A stretch of 26,079 bases of DNA from a bacterium (GTDB lineage: Bacteria > Vulcanimicrobiota > Xenobia > Xenobiales > Xenobiaceae). Shown piece after piece: positions 1-8,248 of the stretch. The translations under genes were made by a program, and so were the position numbers. Within the stretch, counting starts at the first letter, position 1. Each line of letters starts with the position of its first letter. The notes beneath the pieces were generated by a model. It worked only from the letters and a program-made list of their open reading frames with translations. It did no database searches and had not been told where the DNA came from. Where the stretch lies: the NCBI GenBank assembly GCA_022839105.1, contig JALHDH010000083.1:1-26079 (forward strand), written 5' to 3'.

Positions 1-179
1 AGCGAGGCCGGGCGGTGCGCTTGCGGAGCTCGAACATTCGCGGGGACCTCGCTTTCTGGGAAGACTGTATCGAGTCCGGGGGGAGCCTGTCAACCCTGGC
101 GGACTCGCCTGAATCCGCCGCCTGGCGGTTCGCAGGGCTTGATGCTCCTTTGATGGGCGGGCTCGCGTTCTTGACGCGG

Positions 180-212
180 TCTTGACTCTCGGCGGGGCTG
201 GCTGAGTCAAGA
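180..212. promoter_or_regulatory. 9-bp inverted repeat before kup
   Basis: The arms TCTTGACTC (180-188) and GAGTCAAGA (204-212) are perfect reverse complements separated by 15 bases, and the right arm ends seven bases before the kup ATG. The site could be an operator for a dimeric regulator, or an RNA hairpin that occludes the GATGGGG stretch serving as a weak ribosome-binding site. The element is seen directly; its function is inferred. I see no convincing -35/-10 pair, although the left arm contains TTGACT. Nothing else gene-like is visible in bases 1-179. Confidence 0.45.
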
Positions 213-219
213 TGGGGCC

Positions 220-2136
220 ATGACTTGTGCCGCAACATTGGAAGGCCCCCATCCGGGCGCATCGAAGGTCGGTGCGGATCTCCTCCCACTGGCTTTGGGG
301 GCCCTGGGCGTCGTCTACGGAGATATTGGAACCAGCCCGCTCTACGCCTTGCGGGAATCCTTCCACCACGGTCTGGGCCTGGAGTCCACCGTGACCAACG
401 TCCTGGGTGTTCTTTCGCTGGTCTTGTGGTCGCTGGTTCTCGTGGTCTGTTTGAAGTACCTGGCCTTCGTGGTCAACGCGGACCATCATGGGGAGGGGGG
501 AATCCTGGCCCTGACGGCCCTGGTGCGCGAGTCCGCCGCGCGCGAGGTTGCCGGATTCGGCTTCCTGATGGTCCTGGGGCTCTTCGGCACGGCACTGCTC
601 TTCGGCGATGGGATGATCACCCCCGCAATTTCGGTCCTGAGCGCCGTGGAAGGCCTGGCCGTCGCCACCCCTCTGTTCGAGCCCTGGATCCTGCCGATCA
701 CCGTGGCGATCCTGGCGGCCCTCTTCGCCGCCCAGAGCCACGGCACCGAGAAGGTGGGGAAGGTCTTCGGCCCGGTCATGGTCTTGTGGTTCTTGGCCCT
801 CGGCAGCCTGGGAATCGTCCAGATCGTTCAGGAACCCCGAGTCCTGGCCTGTCTTTCGCCGTGGCAGGCGCTGGAATTCTTCGGGCGCAACGGCTGGACG
901 GGATTCCTGGTTCTGGGTTCAGTCTTCCTCGTGGTGACGGGGGGGGAGGCCCTGTACGCCGACATGGGGCACTTCGGGGTGCGGCCGATCCGCCTGGCCT
1001 GGTTCACTTTCGTCTTTCCTGCCCTGACGTTGAACTATCTGGGGCAGGGGGCCCTCCTGATCCGCCAACCGGCGGCCATTGACAATCCCTTCTTCCATAT
1101 GGTTCCCGCCTGGGGGCTGCTCCCGATGGTCATCCTGGCTACCGCCGCAACCGTCATCGCTTCCCAGGCCTTGATCTCCGGAGTCTTCTCTTTGACGATG
1201 CAGGCCGTGCAGTTCGGTTTCTTGCCTCGCCTCAAGGTCCAGCACACTTCTGATATGCAGATCGGGCAGATCTACGTGCCTTTCGTGAACTGGTCGCTGA
1301 TGTTGGCTTGCATCGGACTGGTCGCCGGCTTCAGGACCTCCAGCAATCTTGCGGCGGCCTATGGTGTCGCTGTCACGGCCACCATGCTCATCACCACGGT
1401 GCTCTTCTATTTCCTGGCTCGTTACGGATGGGGCTGGAGCCTGGCCCGATCCGCGAGCCTGTGTGGCCTCCTCTTCGGAATCGAAATCGGCTTCCTGGGG
1501 GGCAATCTGCTGAAGGTCGCGCACGGAGGCTGGTTCCCGCTGGCAGTCGGAGTTGCATTCTACCTGGTGATGTCCACCTGGCGTCGAGGGCGGGCCGCGC
1601 TGGCTTGCAGCCTGGCGAATCTGGCCATTTCTTGGGATGGTTTCCTGGCGCGCCTGGAATCCGACCCACCCATCCGGGTTTCCGGTACGGCGATCTATCT
1701 GAGTGGGAATCCACAAGACGTCCCCGTTGCGATGCTGAGCAATCTTCGCCACAACCACATCGTGCACGAGCGGGTGATCCTGGTGAGGGTGGACACCGCA
1801 GACCGGCCGCATGTCTGCGCCTCCCAGCGCGGGGTCGTCAAGATGAAGGCCGACTGGATCCTGGAAGTCGTCTTGTGCTTTGGGTACAAGGACGAACACG
1901 ACGTACCAAGAGCACTGAGGGCTCTGGACCTTGCCGACGCTCCCCTCCATCTCCAGGAGTGCACCTACTTCCTGGGACGCGAAACGGTGATCCCCGGCCG
2001 TTCGGGGGGAAGCGGGATGGCGTGGTGGCGCAGGCGTCTGTTCGCGGTTCTATCCAGGAATGCGCGGAATGCGACCTACTTCTTCGGCTTGCCTCCCGCG
2101 AGGGTCTTCGAGGTCGGCAACCAGCTCGAACTCTGA
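220..2136 (+). CDS. kup: Kup-family potassium uptake transporter
   Basis: This is a 638-residue inner-membrane K+ (probably K+/H+ symport) transporter of the KUP/HAK/KT family, of usual length (E. coli Kup is about 620 residues). The N-terminus carries the family hallmark GVVYGDIGTSPLYALRE at about residues 31-47. It is followed by about twelve hydrophobic segments to about residue 460, including the motifs HGEGGILALTAL and FGDGMITPAISVLSA. A roughly 170-residue soluble C-terminal domain follows. The ATG at 220 is chosen because the protein begins just before the hallmark segment, with no longer in-frame start of better quality; the ribosome-binding site is weak. The next gene is a KdpD-type sensor 42 bases downstream, which suggests co-transcription and potassium- or turgor-linked control. 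The family call is firm; ion specificity is inferred from the family. Confidence 0.96.
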   Translation: MTCAATLEGPHPGASKVGADLLPLALGALGVVYGDIGTSPLYALRESFHHGLGLESTVTNVLGVLSLVLWSLVLVVCLKYLAFVVNADHHGEGGILALTALVRESAAREVAGFGFLMVLGLFGTALLFGDGMITPAISVLSAVEGLAVATPLFEPWILPITVAILAALFAAQSHGTEKVGKVFGPVMVLWFLALGSLGIVQIVQEPRVLACLSPWQALEFFGRNGWTGFLVLGSVFLVVTGGEALYADMGHFGVRPIRLAWFTFVFPALTLNYLGQGALLIRQPAAIDNPFFHMVPAWGLLPMVILATAATVIASQALISGVFSLTMQAVQFGFLPRLKVQHTSDMQIGQIYVPFVNWSLMLACIGLVAGFRTSSNLAAAYGVAVTATMLITTVLFYFLARYGWGWSLARSASLCGLLFGIEIGFLGGNLLKVAHGGWFPLAVGVAFYLVMSTWRRGRAALACSLANLAISWDGFLARLESDPPIRVSGTAIYLSGNPQDVPVAMLSNLRHNHIVHERVILVRVDTADRPHVCASQRGVVKMKADWILEVVLCFGYKDEHDVPRALRALDLADAPLHLQECTYFLGRETVIPGRSGGSGMAWWRRRLFAVLSRNARNATYFFGLPPARVFEVGNQLEL

Positions 2137-2178
2137 GTCGGCTGGAGGGGCTTCCCGGCTAGAGAGGAACTGAATGGC

Positions 2179-3538
2179 ATGGCAGACAGGCAGCGCGGTT
2201 CGTTGGCCTGGAACCTGTTGAAGGTGACGTCCATGGTGGCCGCTGTCACGGCAGCGGGTCAGGCTGTCGAGGCCTACCTTCATCCTCACGGTCTGGTGAT
2301 GCTCTACCTGCTCGTGGTCGTCGTGGCCGCTGCGTGCTGGGGGCGCTGGCCGGCGGTGGTGGCCTCGGGGCTGGGGGTCATGAGCTTGAATTTCTTCTTC
2401 ATCCCTCCGCGCTACACGCTTCGGGTTCACCAGCCCGAGTATTTTCTGACCCTTAGCGTCATGCTGGGGGTGGGGATCCTGATTTCGGAGTTGACGGCTC
2501 GTCGTCAGGCCCAATTCGAGCTGGCCCGACGCAGCCAGGCCGAGATGGCTGCAGCCTATGCCTTCAGCCGGGCTCTGGCGCAGTCGGGAGACCTCGAAGC
2601 CATCGAGGAAGCCCTGAATCAACACCTCCATCAGCTTCTTCAGTCCCCGGCCCGCCTTCTGGTTGGAGGACAGGTGCCGGATGCCTGCCCCTGGCAGTTC
2701 CCCTGGTCTCTGCTCGGGGTCCTCTGGGATGGGTGTGCCTGCAGACGAATCCCTCCTCGCCCGAGTCGCTCCGCATCGTGGAGTCCTCGGCAGCCCAGGC
2801 GGCCATGGCGGTCGAACGGGTCCGATTGGGCGAGGAGGCACGCCACGCTCAACTCGTTGCTGAGGCTGAGAGACTGCAGACGACGATGCTCAACGCGGTC
2901 TCCCACGACTTGCAGACACCGATCTCCTCCATCCAGGGAGCTCTGGACAACCTGGGTGATCCCGAACTCGATCTGGATCAGGAGACGATTCAGGGTCTGG
3001 TTCAACTCGCGCGTGAGCAGACCCGTCGGCTGAGTCGGCTTGTGGCCAACCTCCTGGACATGTCCCGCGTCGAGGCCGGGGTGACCCCCCTGCGCCTCGA
3101 ACCTGTCGAGATCGCCGATTTGCTCGGAAGTGCCCTGCAGGCTTGGGGGGATGGACGGCGTCTTGACATCGTCATCGAGCCGGAGTTGCCCATGGTTCGG
3201 GGGGACCTGGTCTTGTTGGTTCAGGTTCTGGTCAACTTGTTGGAGAATGCCGCCAAGTACGGGGCTGCGGGAGATTCAGTCGAGTTGCTGGCCGCGCGCG
3301 AGAATGGTGGGGTGGAGCTGCGCGTCGTGGACCACGGTTCTGGGATCCCCCCAGACCAGCGCCATCGGGCTTTCGAGAAGTTTTACAGGTTGAGGCGTCC
3401 GGGGGACCCCCCGGGGACCGGGCTGGGTCTGGCCATCTGCCAGGGGTTTGTCAAAGCGCACGGTGGGACGATTCGTGCCGAAGAAACCCCGGGAGGCGGG
3501 ACCACGATTGTGATCTGGCTCCCGGCCGAGGAGGAACT

Positions 3539-3542
<4 letters not shown>
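2179..3542 (+). pseudogene. KdpD-type sensor histidine kinase, apparent frameshift
   Basis: The gene encodes a short KdpD-like membrane histidine kinase split over two reading frames. Frame 1 from ATG 2179 (GAGGA at 2163-2167) gives four hydrophobic segments of the DUF4118 type, including LNFFFIPPRYTLRV, then a helical linker and the start of a GAF domain (RLLVGGQ). Frame 3 resumes the GAF at about 2690 (PLVSARGPLGW) and continues through the H-box SHDLQTP, the N-box LLENAAKYG, the G1 motif DHGSGIPP, the F-box FEKFYRL and the G2 motif GTGLGLAI to TGA 3540-3542. One extra base around 2670-2700 would make a continuous 454-residue protein. The N-terminal KdpD and USP domains of classical KdpD are absent. 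If the break is real, the soluble kinase core could only be made separately, for example from GTG 2733, without its membrane sensor. An assembly error is equally possible. Confidence 0.85.
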
Positions 3543-4228
<686 letters not shown>

Positions 4229-4312
4229 CGATCCTCGGGTAGAGCGCGGTTTGTCCCCGTCCTGACCTGAATGCTGTCCGGATGCCGAGAGATCAAGGTC
4301 GATCGCTTGTCC

Positions 4313-5302
4313 TCAGCCCTCCTGCACCTCGGGCAGGACCTCCCGGCCATAGAAGTCCAGGAACTCCGACTGGTTCCGGCCGCAGTTGTGGACGTGGATC
4401 TGCTCGAAGCCCATCGCGAAGAGGCCGCGCAGGAAGGCCACGTGTTCCTCGGTGCGGCTGGAGATCAGGACCCGGCCCTGGAAGTGCTCGGGTCGGACCA
4501 TCCGGGCCATGGCCTCGAAGTCCTCGGGGCGCCGGATATCCCCCTTGGGGAAGTTCATCCCGCCGTTGGGCCACTCGTGGAGGGCGTTGTCGAGGGCCTC
4601 CTGCGGAGTCGGGGCCCACGACACGTGCACCAGCACCATGCGGGGCATCGAGGCGGGGTCCTTGCCGGCGCCGCGGGCCCCCTTCTCGAAGTTCTCCAGC
4701 AGCATGCGGATCTTCTCCTCGGAGGCCCCCACCGTCATGAGGGCATCGCAGAGCTCTCCGGTCTTGCGGCTGAGGTAGGGGCCCGAGGTGGCGATGAAGA
4801 TCGGGGGTGGGGTTTCGGGAAGCGTGTAGAGCCGGGCGCTTTCCACCCGGAAGAAGCGCCCCTGATGGCGCACCACTTCGCCCGTGAAGAGCCGACGGAG
4901 GATCCCGACCGCCTCCAGGAGGCGCGCCACCCGATCCTGGGGTTCGGGCCAGTAGCCGCCCGTGATGTGTTCGTTCAGGGCCTCGCCGGCTCCCAGCCCC
5001 AACCGGAAGCGGCCCGGGTACATCGCCTCCACGGTAGCCGCTGCCTGGGCCAGAACGGTGGGATGATAGCGGTCGCCCGGCGCGCTCACCGCCGTGCCGA
5101 AGGGCAGCGAGACCTCGCGGCCCAGGGCGCCGAGCCAGGTCCACACGAAGGGGCTCTGACCCTGCTGGGGAGTCCAGGGGTGGAAGTGGTCCGAGGCCAT
5201 GATCGCGCGGAAGCCGACCTTTTCGGCCTGGACGCATTGTTCCAGCAGCTCGCGGGGACCGAACTGCTCGGTGCTGGCGAAGAATCCGACCTGACGGGAC
5301 AT
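4313..5302 (-). CDS. F420-dependent LLM-class oxidoreductase (G6PDH-like family)
   Basis: This is a 329-residue luciferase-like TIM-barrel flavin/F420 enzyme of the F420-dependent glucose-6-phosphate dehydrogenase-like subfamily. Visible marks are the N-terminal GFFASTEQFGPRELLEQ strand-helix, ASDHFHPWTPQQGQSPFVW near residues 36-54, the VSAPGDRYHPTVLAQAAATVEAMYPGRFRLGLGAGEALNE block and the PPIFIATSGP strand. The ATG at 5302 is preceded by GAGAGGAG eight bases upstream. It is the last gene of the minus-strand operon, 30 bases after cofE, so an enzyme that uses F420 is co-expressed with those that make it. The substrate cannot be told: members act on sugars, alcohols or hydroxymycolates. It converges on kdpE across 84 bases, in which I see no clear terminator. 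Confidence 0.9.
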   Translation of the reverse strand: MSRQVGFFASTEQFGPRELLEQCVQAEKVGFRAIMASDHFHPWTPQQGQSPFVWTWLGALGREVSLPFGTAVSAPGDRYHPTVLAQAAATVEAMYPGRFRLGLGAGEALNEHITGGYWPEPQDRVARLLEAVGILRRLFTGEVVRHQGRFFRVESARLYTLPETPPPIFIATSGPYLSRKTGELCDALMTVGASEEKIRMLLENFEKGARGAGKDPASMPRMVLVHVSWAPTPQEALDNALHEWPNGGMNFPKGDIRRPEDFEAMARMVRPEHFQGRVLISSRTEEHVAFLRGLFAMGFEQIHVHNCGRNQSEFLDFYGREVLPEVQEG

Positions 5303-5332
5303 GGCGGGGGCTCCTCTCGAAGGGTCTGGGGA

Positions 5333-6073
5333 TCAGGGGAAGAGATCGTTCTCGGGGGGGCGGACCAGCGCGGCACCCCCGCCGCCGCCCGGCTTCCAGG
5401 AGAACCCTCGGACCCGGACCGCAGGGATGCCGTCCACCTTTCCCATGGCCAGTTCGGCGGCGGCGGCCAGGGCGTCCGCCGAGGCCATCCGGCTGACCCG
5501 CAGGTCGTATCCGTGGGGATCCCGGGTGCCCCGGTAGTCGGTGAAGGGATCCATCCCGGCCACCCCCAGGGCCACGTTGACGATCCCTTCCCGCCAGGCG
5601 CGGCCGAAGGAGTCGCAGACCACCACGGGGACGGCGAAGCCCAGCGCCGCCTCGAACCGCTGGGCCAGGGCGCGGGCCGAGCCGTCGGGGTCGGCAGGCA
5701 GCAGGCAGGCCACCTGGCCTCCTCCGGCGTTGGACAGGTCCACCCCGGCGTTGGCGCAGACCAGACCGTGCCGCGTCCGGCTGATGATCACCCCGCGGGC
5801 CATGCGGATGACTTCCTGGCTTTCGCGCAGGACCAGCTCGACAGCCCGGGGATCCTTGCTCCAGCGACGGGCGAAGCGGAGCGCCAGGTCCGAGGGCTGG
5901 ATCGAGTCCAGGGGAACCAGGCGCCCTTCGGCCTTGCTGATCACCTTGTGGGTGACCACCAGGATGTCCCCGGGCTCCAGCAGGCCAGCCGCGGATTCGA
6001 GCAGCATCCCGGCCAGATCGTCCCCGGGCTGCACTTCGGGGATCCCCTCCAGGGGGGTCAGGAGCAGGCTCAA
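5333..6073 (-). CDS. cofE: Coenzyme F420-0:L-glutamate ligase
   Basis: CofE adds L-glutamate residues to F420-0 using GTP, the tail-building step of F420 synthesis in the cytoplasm. The 246-residue product has the family N-terminus (LTPLEGIPEVQPGDDL), GDILVVTHKVISKAEGR, NAGVDLSNAGGG and a PADPDGSAR segment, and it matches archaeal CofE in length. It therefore lacks the C-terminal nitroreductase-like domain of actinobacterial FbiB. The start is a TTG at 6071-6073 that overlaps the cofC stop (TTGA), with AAGGAGG at 6084-6090 as ribosome-binding site. No later in-frame ATG keeps the conserved N-terminus. Confidence 0.93.
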   Translation of the reverse strand: MSLLLTPLEGIPEVQPGDDLAGMLLESAAGLLEPGDILVVTHKVISKAEGRLVPLDSIQPSDLALRFARRWSKDPRAVELVLRESQEVIRMARGVIISRTRHGLVCANAGVDLSNAGGGQVACLLPADPDGSARALAQRFEAALGFAVPVVVCDSFGRAWREGIVNVALGVAGMDPFTDYRGTRDPHGYDLRVSRMASADALAAAAELAMGKVDGIPAVRVRGFSWKPGGGGGAALVRPPENDLFP

Positions 6074-6648
6074 AGGATGGCGGCCTCCTTGAGGTGTTCG
6101 GGGGTGTCGAGGTCGTTCATGGTCTCGGGATGACGGAAGAGCTTCAGATCCAGACCTGCCCGGGCGGCTTCCTCCTGGTGATGGCGCAGGCTCTCGGGGC
6201 CGAAACGGAAGGTCAGCAGGTCCGGGGGCCTCAAGAACAGGATGTTGGTGCCCAGGCCCCGGCGATCCGGCGCGGCCAGCGCCCCGCGGGTGTTCGGGGC
6301 GGCCTGGAGCAGCATGCGGAGCGTCGCCGGGCTCAGGGTGGCCAGGTCGGCCAGCACCACCAGCAGGGCCGAGGCTCTCAGGGCCAGCGCCTCCTGGCGG
6401 GCCTCCTCCAGGCCCGGGTTCAACCCCTGGCTCTTCTGACGCAGGAAGCAGGCTCCTCGGCAGGCCTCCTCCACCCGGGGGTCGGGGCTGATCACCAGGA
6501 TCCGATCCACCGCCTGGGAATCCCGCAGGGCGCCCAGGACCCGGTGCAGCAGGAGCAGGGCCAGGCCGGTCCGATCCGGGACGGCCCCTTCCAGGCGGCT
6601 CTTGGCGCGGTCCAGGTGCTTGACCGGCACCACGGCCACCAGGCTCAT
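6070..6648 (-). CDS. cofC: 2-phospho-L-lactate/PEP guanylyltransferase
   Basis: This 192-residue nucleotidyltransferase (CofC/FbiD) activates phospholactate or phosphoenolpyruvate with GTP to feed CofD. It shows the nucleotide-binding N-terminus VAVVPVKHLDRAKSRLEG, the strand RILVISPDPRVEEA, an unusual LADLATLSP in place of the common LPxDLP-like acidic motif, and the C-terminal HPETMNDLDTPEHLKEA. The reading frame stays open far upstream, but the family N-terminus begins at the ATG 6646-6648, which overlaps the cofD stop (ATGA). Whether phospholactate, PEP or 3-phosphoglycerate is the substrate cannot be read from the sequence. Confidence 0.92.
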   Translation of the reverse strand: MSLVAVVPVKHLDRAKSRLEGAVPDRTGLALLLLHRVLGALRDSQAVDRILVISPDPRVEEACRGACFLRQKSQGLNPGLEEARQEALALRASALLVVLADLATLSPATLRMLLQAAPNTRGALAAPDRRGLGTNILFLRPPDLLTFRFGPESLRHHQEEAARAGLDLKLFRHPETMNDLDTPEHLKEAAIL

Positions 6649-7604
6649 GGCGTGATCAGCGCCCGGGCCAGGGCCAGGCGTTCTGGCGGACCGCTCATCA
6701 CGGTGGGCAGGACCCGAGGCAGCAGGCCCAGCTCGGCCACTGCCGGGGCCAGCGGGGCATCGACCGGATCCAGCACGAACTCGTCCACCCATCCGACGTA
6801 CAGGCGCGCCACCCCCAGGGCCGAGACCTCGTGCCCCAGGGACTCCAGCATGGCGGCCGCCGGCCCCTTCAAGGCGCGCCCTCCGAGGATGGGGCTCACG
6901 GCCAGTTTGCGGGCCCGGGACTCCTGCAGGGCCCGGCGCACTCCCGGGACCTGCAGGATGGGCGCGATGCTGACGAAGGGATTGGAAGGGGCCAGGACCA
7001 CCAGGTCGGCCTGCTCCAGGGCCTCCAGGACCTCCCGGGTGCCCCGGGCCTGCCCGATTCCGGCGAACTCCACCCCCAGGACCCGGTCGCGCTGGCCCCG
7101 GCGCACGAAGTAGTCCTGGAAGTCCAGGAGGCCGGCGCGGGTGCGCAGCCGGGTCCGCACCGCCTCTTCGCACATCGGCAGGATCCGGGCGGCGACCCCC
7201 AGCGCCCGGGCCAGATCGTCCATGACCCCGGTCAGGCTCCGGCCGCGGTTCAGGGCCTCGGTCCGCACCAGGTGGGTGGCCAGGTCCCGGTCGCCCAGGC
7301 GGAACCAGGAGGGGGCGCCCAGCTCTTCGAGGGCCTGCAGGCAGTGCCAGGTCTCGTCCTGGAGGCCCCAGCCGCGGTCGGGATCGGCCCGGCCGGCCAG
7401 GGTGTACAGGACCGTGTCCAGGTCCGGGCACACCCGCAGGCCCAGGAGCTCGAAATCGTCCCCGGTATTGGTCAGGACGCTCAGGTGCCCCGGGGGCAGG
7501 GCGCGGTGCAGGCCTTCGGCCAGGCGGGCTCCGCCCACCCCCCCAGAAAGCAGCGCACAGCGCGGTTCGGGCTTCTCTGCAGAGGGTTCGGGAGGACCGC
7601 TCAT
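6645..7604 (-). CDS. cofD: 2-phospho-L-lactate transferase
   Basis: CofD/FbiA joins the activated phospholactyl (or enolpyruvyl) group to Fo to make F420-0 or its dehydro form. The 319-residue product has CALLSGGVGGARLAEGL near the N-terminus, the diagnostic LTNTGDDFELLGLRVCPDLDTVLYTLAG, GDRDLATHL and LVVLAPSNPFVSIAPIL, in the expected order. The ATG at 7604 is chosen because it overlaps the stop of the upstream FHA gene (ATGA), as at the next junction with cofC. A GTG six codons upstream (7622) is an alternative. Fo synthase genes (cofG/cofH) are not in the window and must lie elsewhere. Confidence 0.94.
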   Translation of the reverse strand: MSGPPEPSAEKPEPRCALLSGGVGGARLAEGLHRALPPGHLSVLTNTGDDFELLGLRVCPDLDTVLYTLAGRADPDRGWGLQDETWHCLQALEELGAPSWFRLGDRDLATHLVRTEALNRGRSLTGVMDDLARALGVAARILPMCEEAVRTRLRTRAGLLDFQDYFVRRGQRDRVLGVEFAGIGQARGTREVLEALEQADLVVLAPSNPFVSIAPILQVPGVRRALQESRARKLAVSPILGGRALKGPAAAMLESLGHEVSALGVARLYVGWVDEFVLDPVDAPLAPAVAELGLLPRVLPTVMSGPPERLALARALITP

Positions 7605-8248
7605 TCCTTCCGAGGCCTCCACACCTCGGTGCTGCCTTCACCCTTCCAGACCGCCGTGTCCGGGGCCACCATGTCTCCCGGGCGGATGGCCAGGGTCGCC
7701 ACCGGCTCGGGACCGGCCGCGCGGACAGGCGCCCGAGGGCCCTCGAAGGTCAGGTTCACATCGCCGATGGTGATCAGATCGCCTTCCTGCAGGAGGTATT
7801 CCTGGACGCGCTGGCCGTTGACGAAGGTCCCGTTGCGGCTGCCCAGATCGCGGACCAGCCAGCCTTCGGCCATGCGCACGATCTCGGCATGTCGGCGCGA
7901 GATCGAGTCGTTGGCGATCATCACGTCGCAGCGCACCTCGCGCCCCAGGATCACCTGGTCCTTGTTCAAGGGGAAGGGCGAGCGCGGGGCGATCCCGGCC
8001 GGCTTGAGCCAGGCCCAGGGGCGCCGCGGCAGGTCGACCTGGACCAGTTCGCTGACGGTCGGACCGGGGAAGAGCCTGGCGCCGGCGATGTGGGAGATCG
8101 CGTAGAAGAGGGCGGCGAAGAAGAGGATCAGCATGACCGCGGGCAGGGGAGGCAGGGTCATCTTCTGGGAGGCGTAGGTCACCACCACGATCCCGATCAT
8201 GCCTCCGATCAGGATCGCCAGCACGTTCAGGGCCCAGCGCTTCAGCAT
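7601..8248 (-). CDS. Membrane-anchored FHA-domain protein
   Basis: The 215-residue protein begins with two hydrophobic helices (about residues 7-25 and 36-56) that would form a hairpin in the inner membrane, leaving the rest in the cytoplasm. A forkhead-associated domain follows at about residues 95-165 with all core marks: VILGRE, the SISRRHAEI loop and LGSRNGTFVNG. FHA domains bind phospho-threonine peptides. The gene lies directly after the Ser/Thr kinase (stop and start overlap as TGATG), so it is probably a docking partner or reader of that kinase's output; this is inference. The frame is open 52 codons further upstream, but that part lies inside the kinase gene and is low-complexity. 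Nothing in it looks catalytic. Confidence 0.88.
   Translation of the reverse strand: MLKRWALNVLAILIGGMIGIVVVTYASQKMTLPPLPAVMLILFFAALFYAISHIAGARLFPGPTVSELVQVDLPRRPWAWLKPAGIAPRSPFPLNKDQVILGREVRCDVMIANDSISRRHAEIVRMAEGWLVRDLGSRNGTFVNGQRVQEYLLQEGDLITIGDVNLTFEGPRAPVRAAGPEPVATLAIRPGDMVAPDTAVWKGEGSTEVWRPRKE

Noticed and set aside
182..210. Sigma-70 promoter directly before kup (TTGACT with a -10 near 205).
   Set aside because: The -10 candidate (AGTCAA) matches poorly and transcription would begin inside the coding start. The inverted repeat explains the TTGACT better.
4271..6133. Long plus-strand open frame opposite the LLM and cofE genes, and similar long antisense frames elsewhere (for example 12126-13835 and 14547-16547 on the minus strand).
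   Set aside because: They are typical antisense shadows of GC-rich genes: His/Gly/Gln/Arg-rich, no family motifs, and the opposite strand carries well-recognised genes.
6649..7641. N-terminal extension of cofC to 7641, and of the FHA gene to 8404.
   Set aside because: Both extensions read through the upstream gene in another frame and give low-complexity Pro/Arg/Gly sequence. The overlapping ATG starts match family N-termini.
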